Shown here piece after piece: positions 7,447 to 7,510 of a stretch of DNA of 7,510 nucleotides (the stretch's first letter is position 1; each line of letters begins with the position of its first letter). This DNA is from a bacterium (GTDB lineage Bacteria; Patescibacteriota; Patescibacteriia; 2-12-FULL-60-25). The notes below the pieces were generated by a model. That model was not told the DNA's origin, searched no databases, and saw nothing but the letters and a program-made list of their open reading frames with translations. A program made the translations under genes and the position numbers. The stretch is taken from the NCBI GenBank assembly GCA_024654265.1, contig JANLIO010000053.1:1-7510 (forward strand), in the 5' to 3' direction.

Positions 7447-7475
7447 GTCACTTTTTGTCACATCACAAAAGTGAC
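7447..7475. repeat. 9-bp perfect inverted repeat with 11-base loop
   Basis: gtcactttt (7447-7455) pairs perfectly with aaaagtgac (7467-7475) across tgtcacatcac. The stem is A/T-rich and has no adjoining T-tract in either direction, so a factor-independent terminator is not supported. It may be a protein-binding site, a stem in an upstream transcript, or the end of a mobile or dispersed element. Confidence 0.4.
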
Positions 7476-7510
7476 GCAAAAAAGATGTTGGGGGTCGGCT
7501 GAACTCGTTC

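Larger units (their letters stand above)
7268..7510. other. Intergenic region without a supported gene
   Basis: No frame on either strand carries a convincing protein from 7268 to the right edge. The longest plausible start, GGAGG at 7287-7291 followed by TTG at 7302, is closed by TAG at 7386-7388 after 28 codons and looks accidental. The stretch holds the two repeat elements listed separately. No tRNA or rRNA feature was recognised. Confidence 0.6.

Noticed and set aside
7447..7475. Rho-independent terminator
   Set aside because: The stem is A/T-rich and no T-run follows it on either strand.

Overview
The window is dominated by two genes on the minus strand, read right to left, with a non-coding stretch at the right end. 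The style matches a member of the Candidate Phyla Radiation (Patescibacteria, Parcubacteria-like). Evidence is a giant secreted cysteine-rich protein whose segments I recall from uncharacterised CPR proteins, a small membrane-anchored protein with DTDGDG calcium repeats directly upstream, moderate G+C and tight gene packing. The lineage call is from memory of protein style, not from a marker gene. The giant frame has no in-frame TGA over 2164 codons and the upstream gene ends in TAA, so nothing suggests the UGA-reassigned codes of some CPR groups.

Layout, in transcription order. Positions 7233-7510 hold no convincing gene: an extended -10 promoter, a perfect 15-bp palindrome against it, a dispersed-repeat-like element and a 9-bp inverted repeat. 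Positions 6498-7232 encode a 244-residue protein with one membrane segment and two thrombospondin type 3-like calcium repeats. Three bases after its stop, in the same frame, a giant gene starts at 6494 and stays open to the left edge. At least 2164 residues are visible and the C-terminus lies outside the window.

The giant protein has a signal peptide, then a cysteine-poor mostly helical region to about residue 375, then about 1800 residues with about 77 cysteines. A C-x6-C-x2-aromatic/Leu motif recurs nine times there. Two jelly-roll-like segments resembling CBM4/9-type carbohydrate-binding modules interrupt the cysteine-rich blocks. A pair of CxxC motifs and short C-terminal signatures follow.

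The two genes look like one operon driven from about 7250. Both products should act outside the cytoplasmic membrane: the small one as a calcium-stabilised, membrane-tethered partner, the giant one as a disulfide-rich surface or secreted protein. A role in attachment to a host cell or in a surface apparatus is inference; no catalytic motif was seen.
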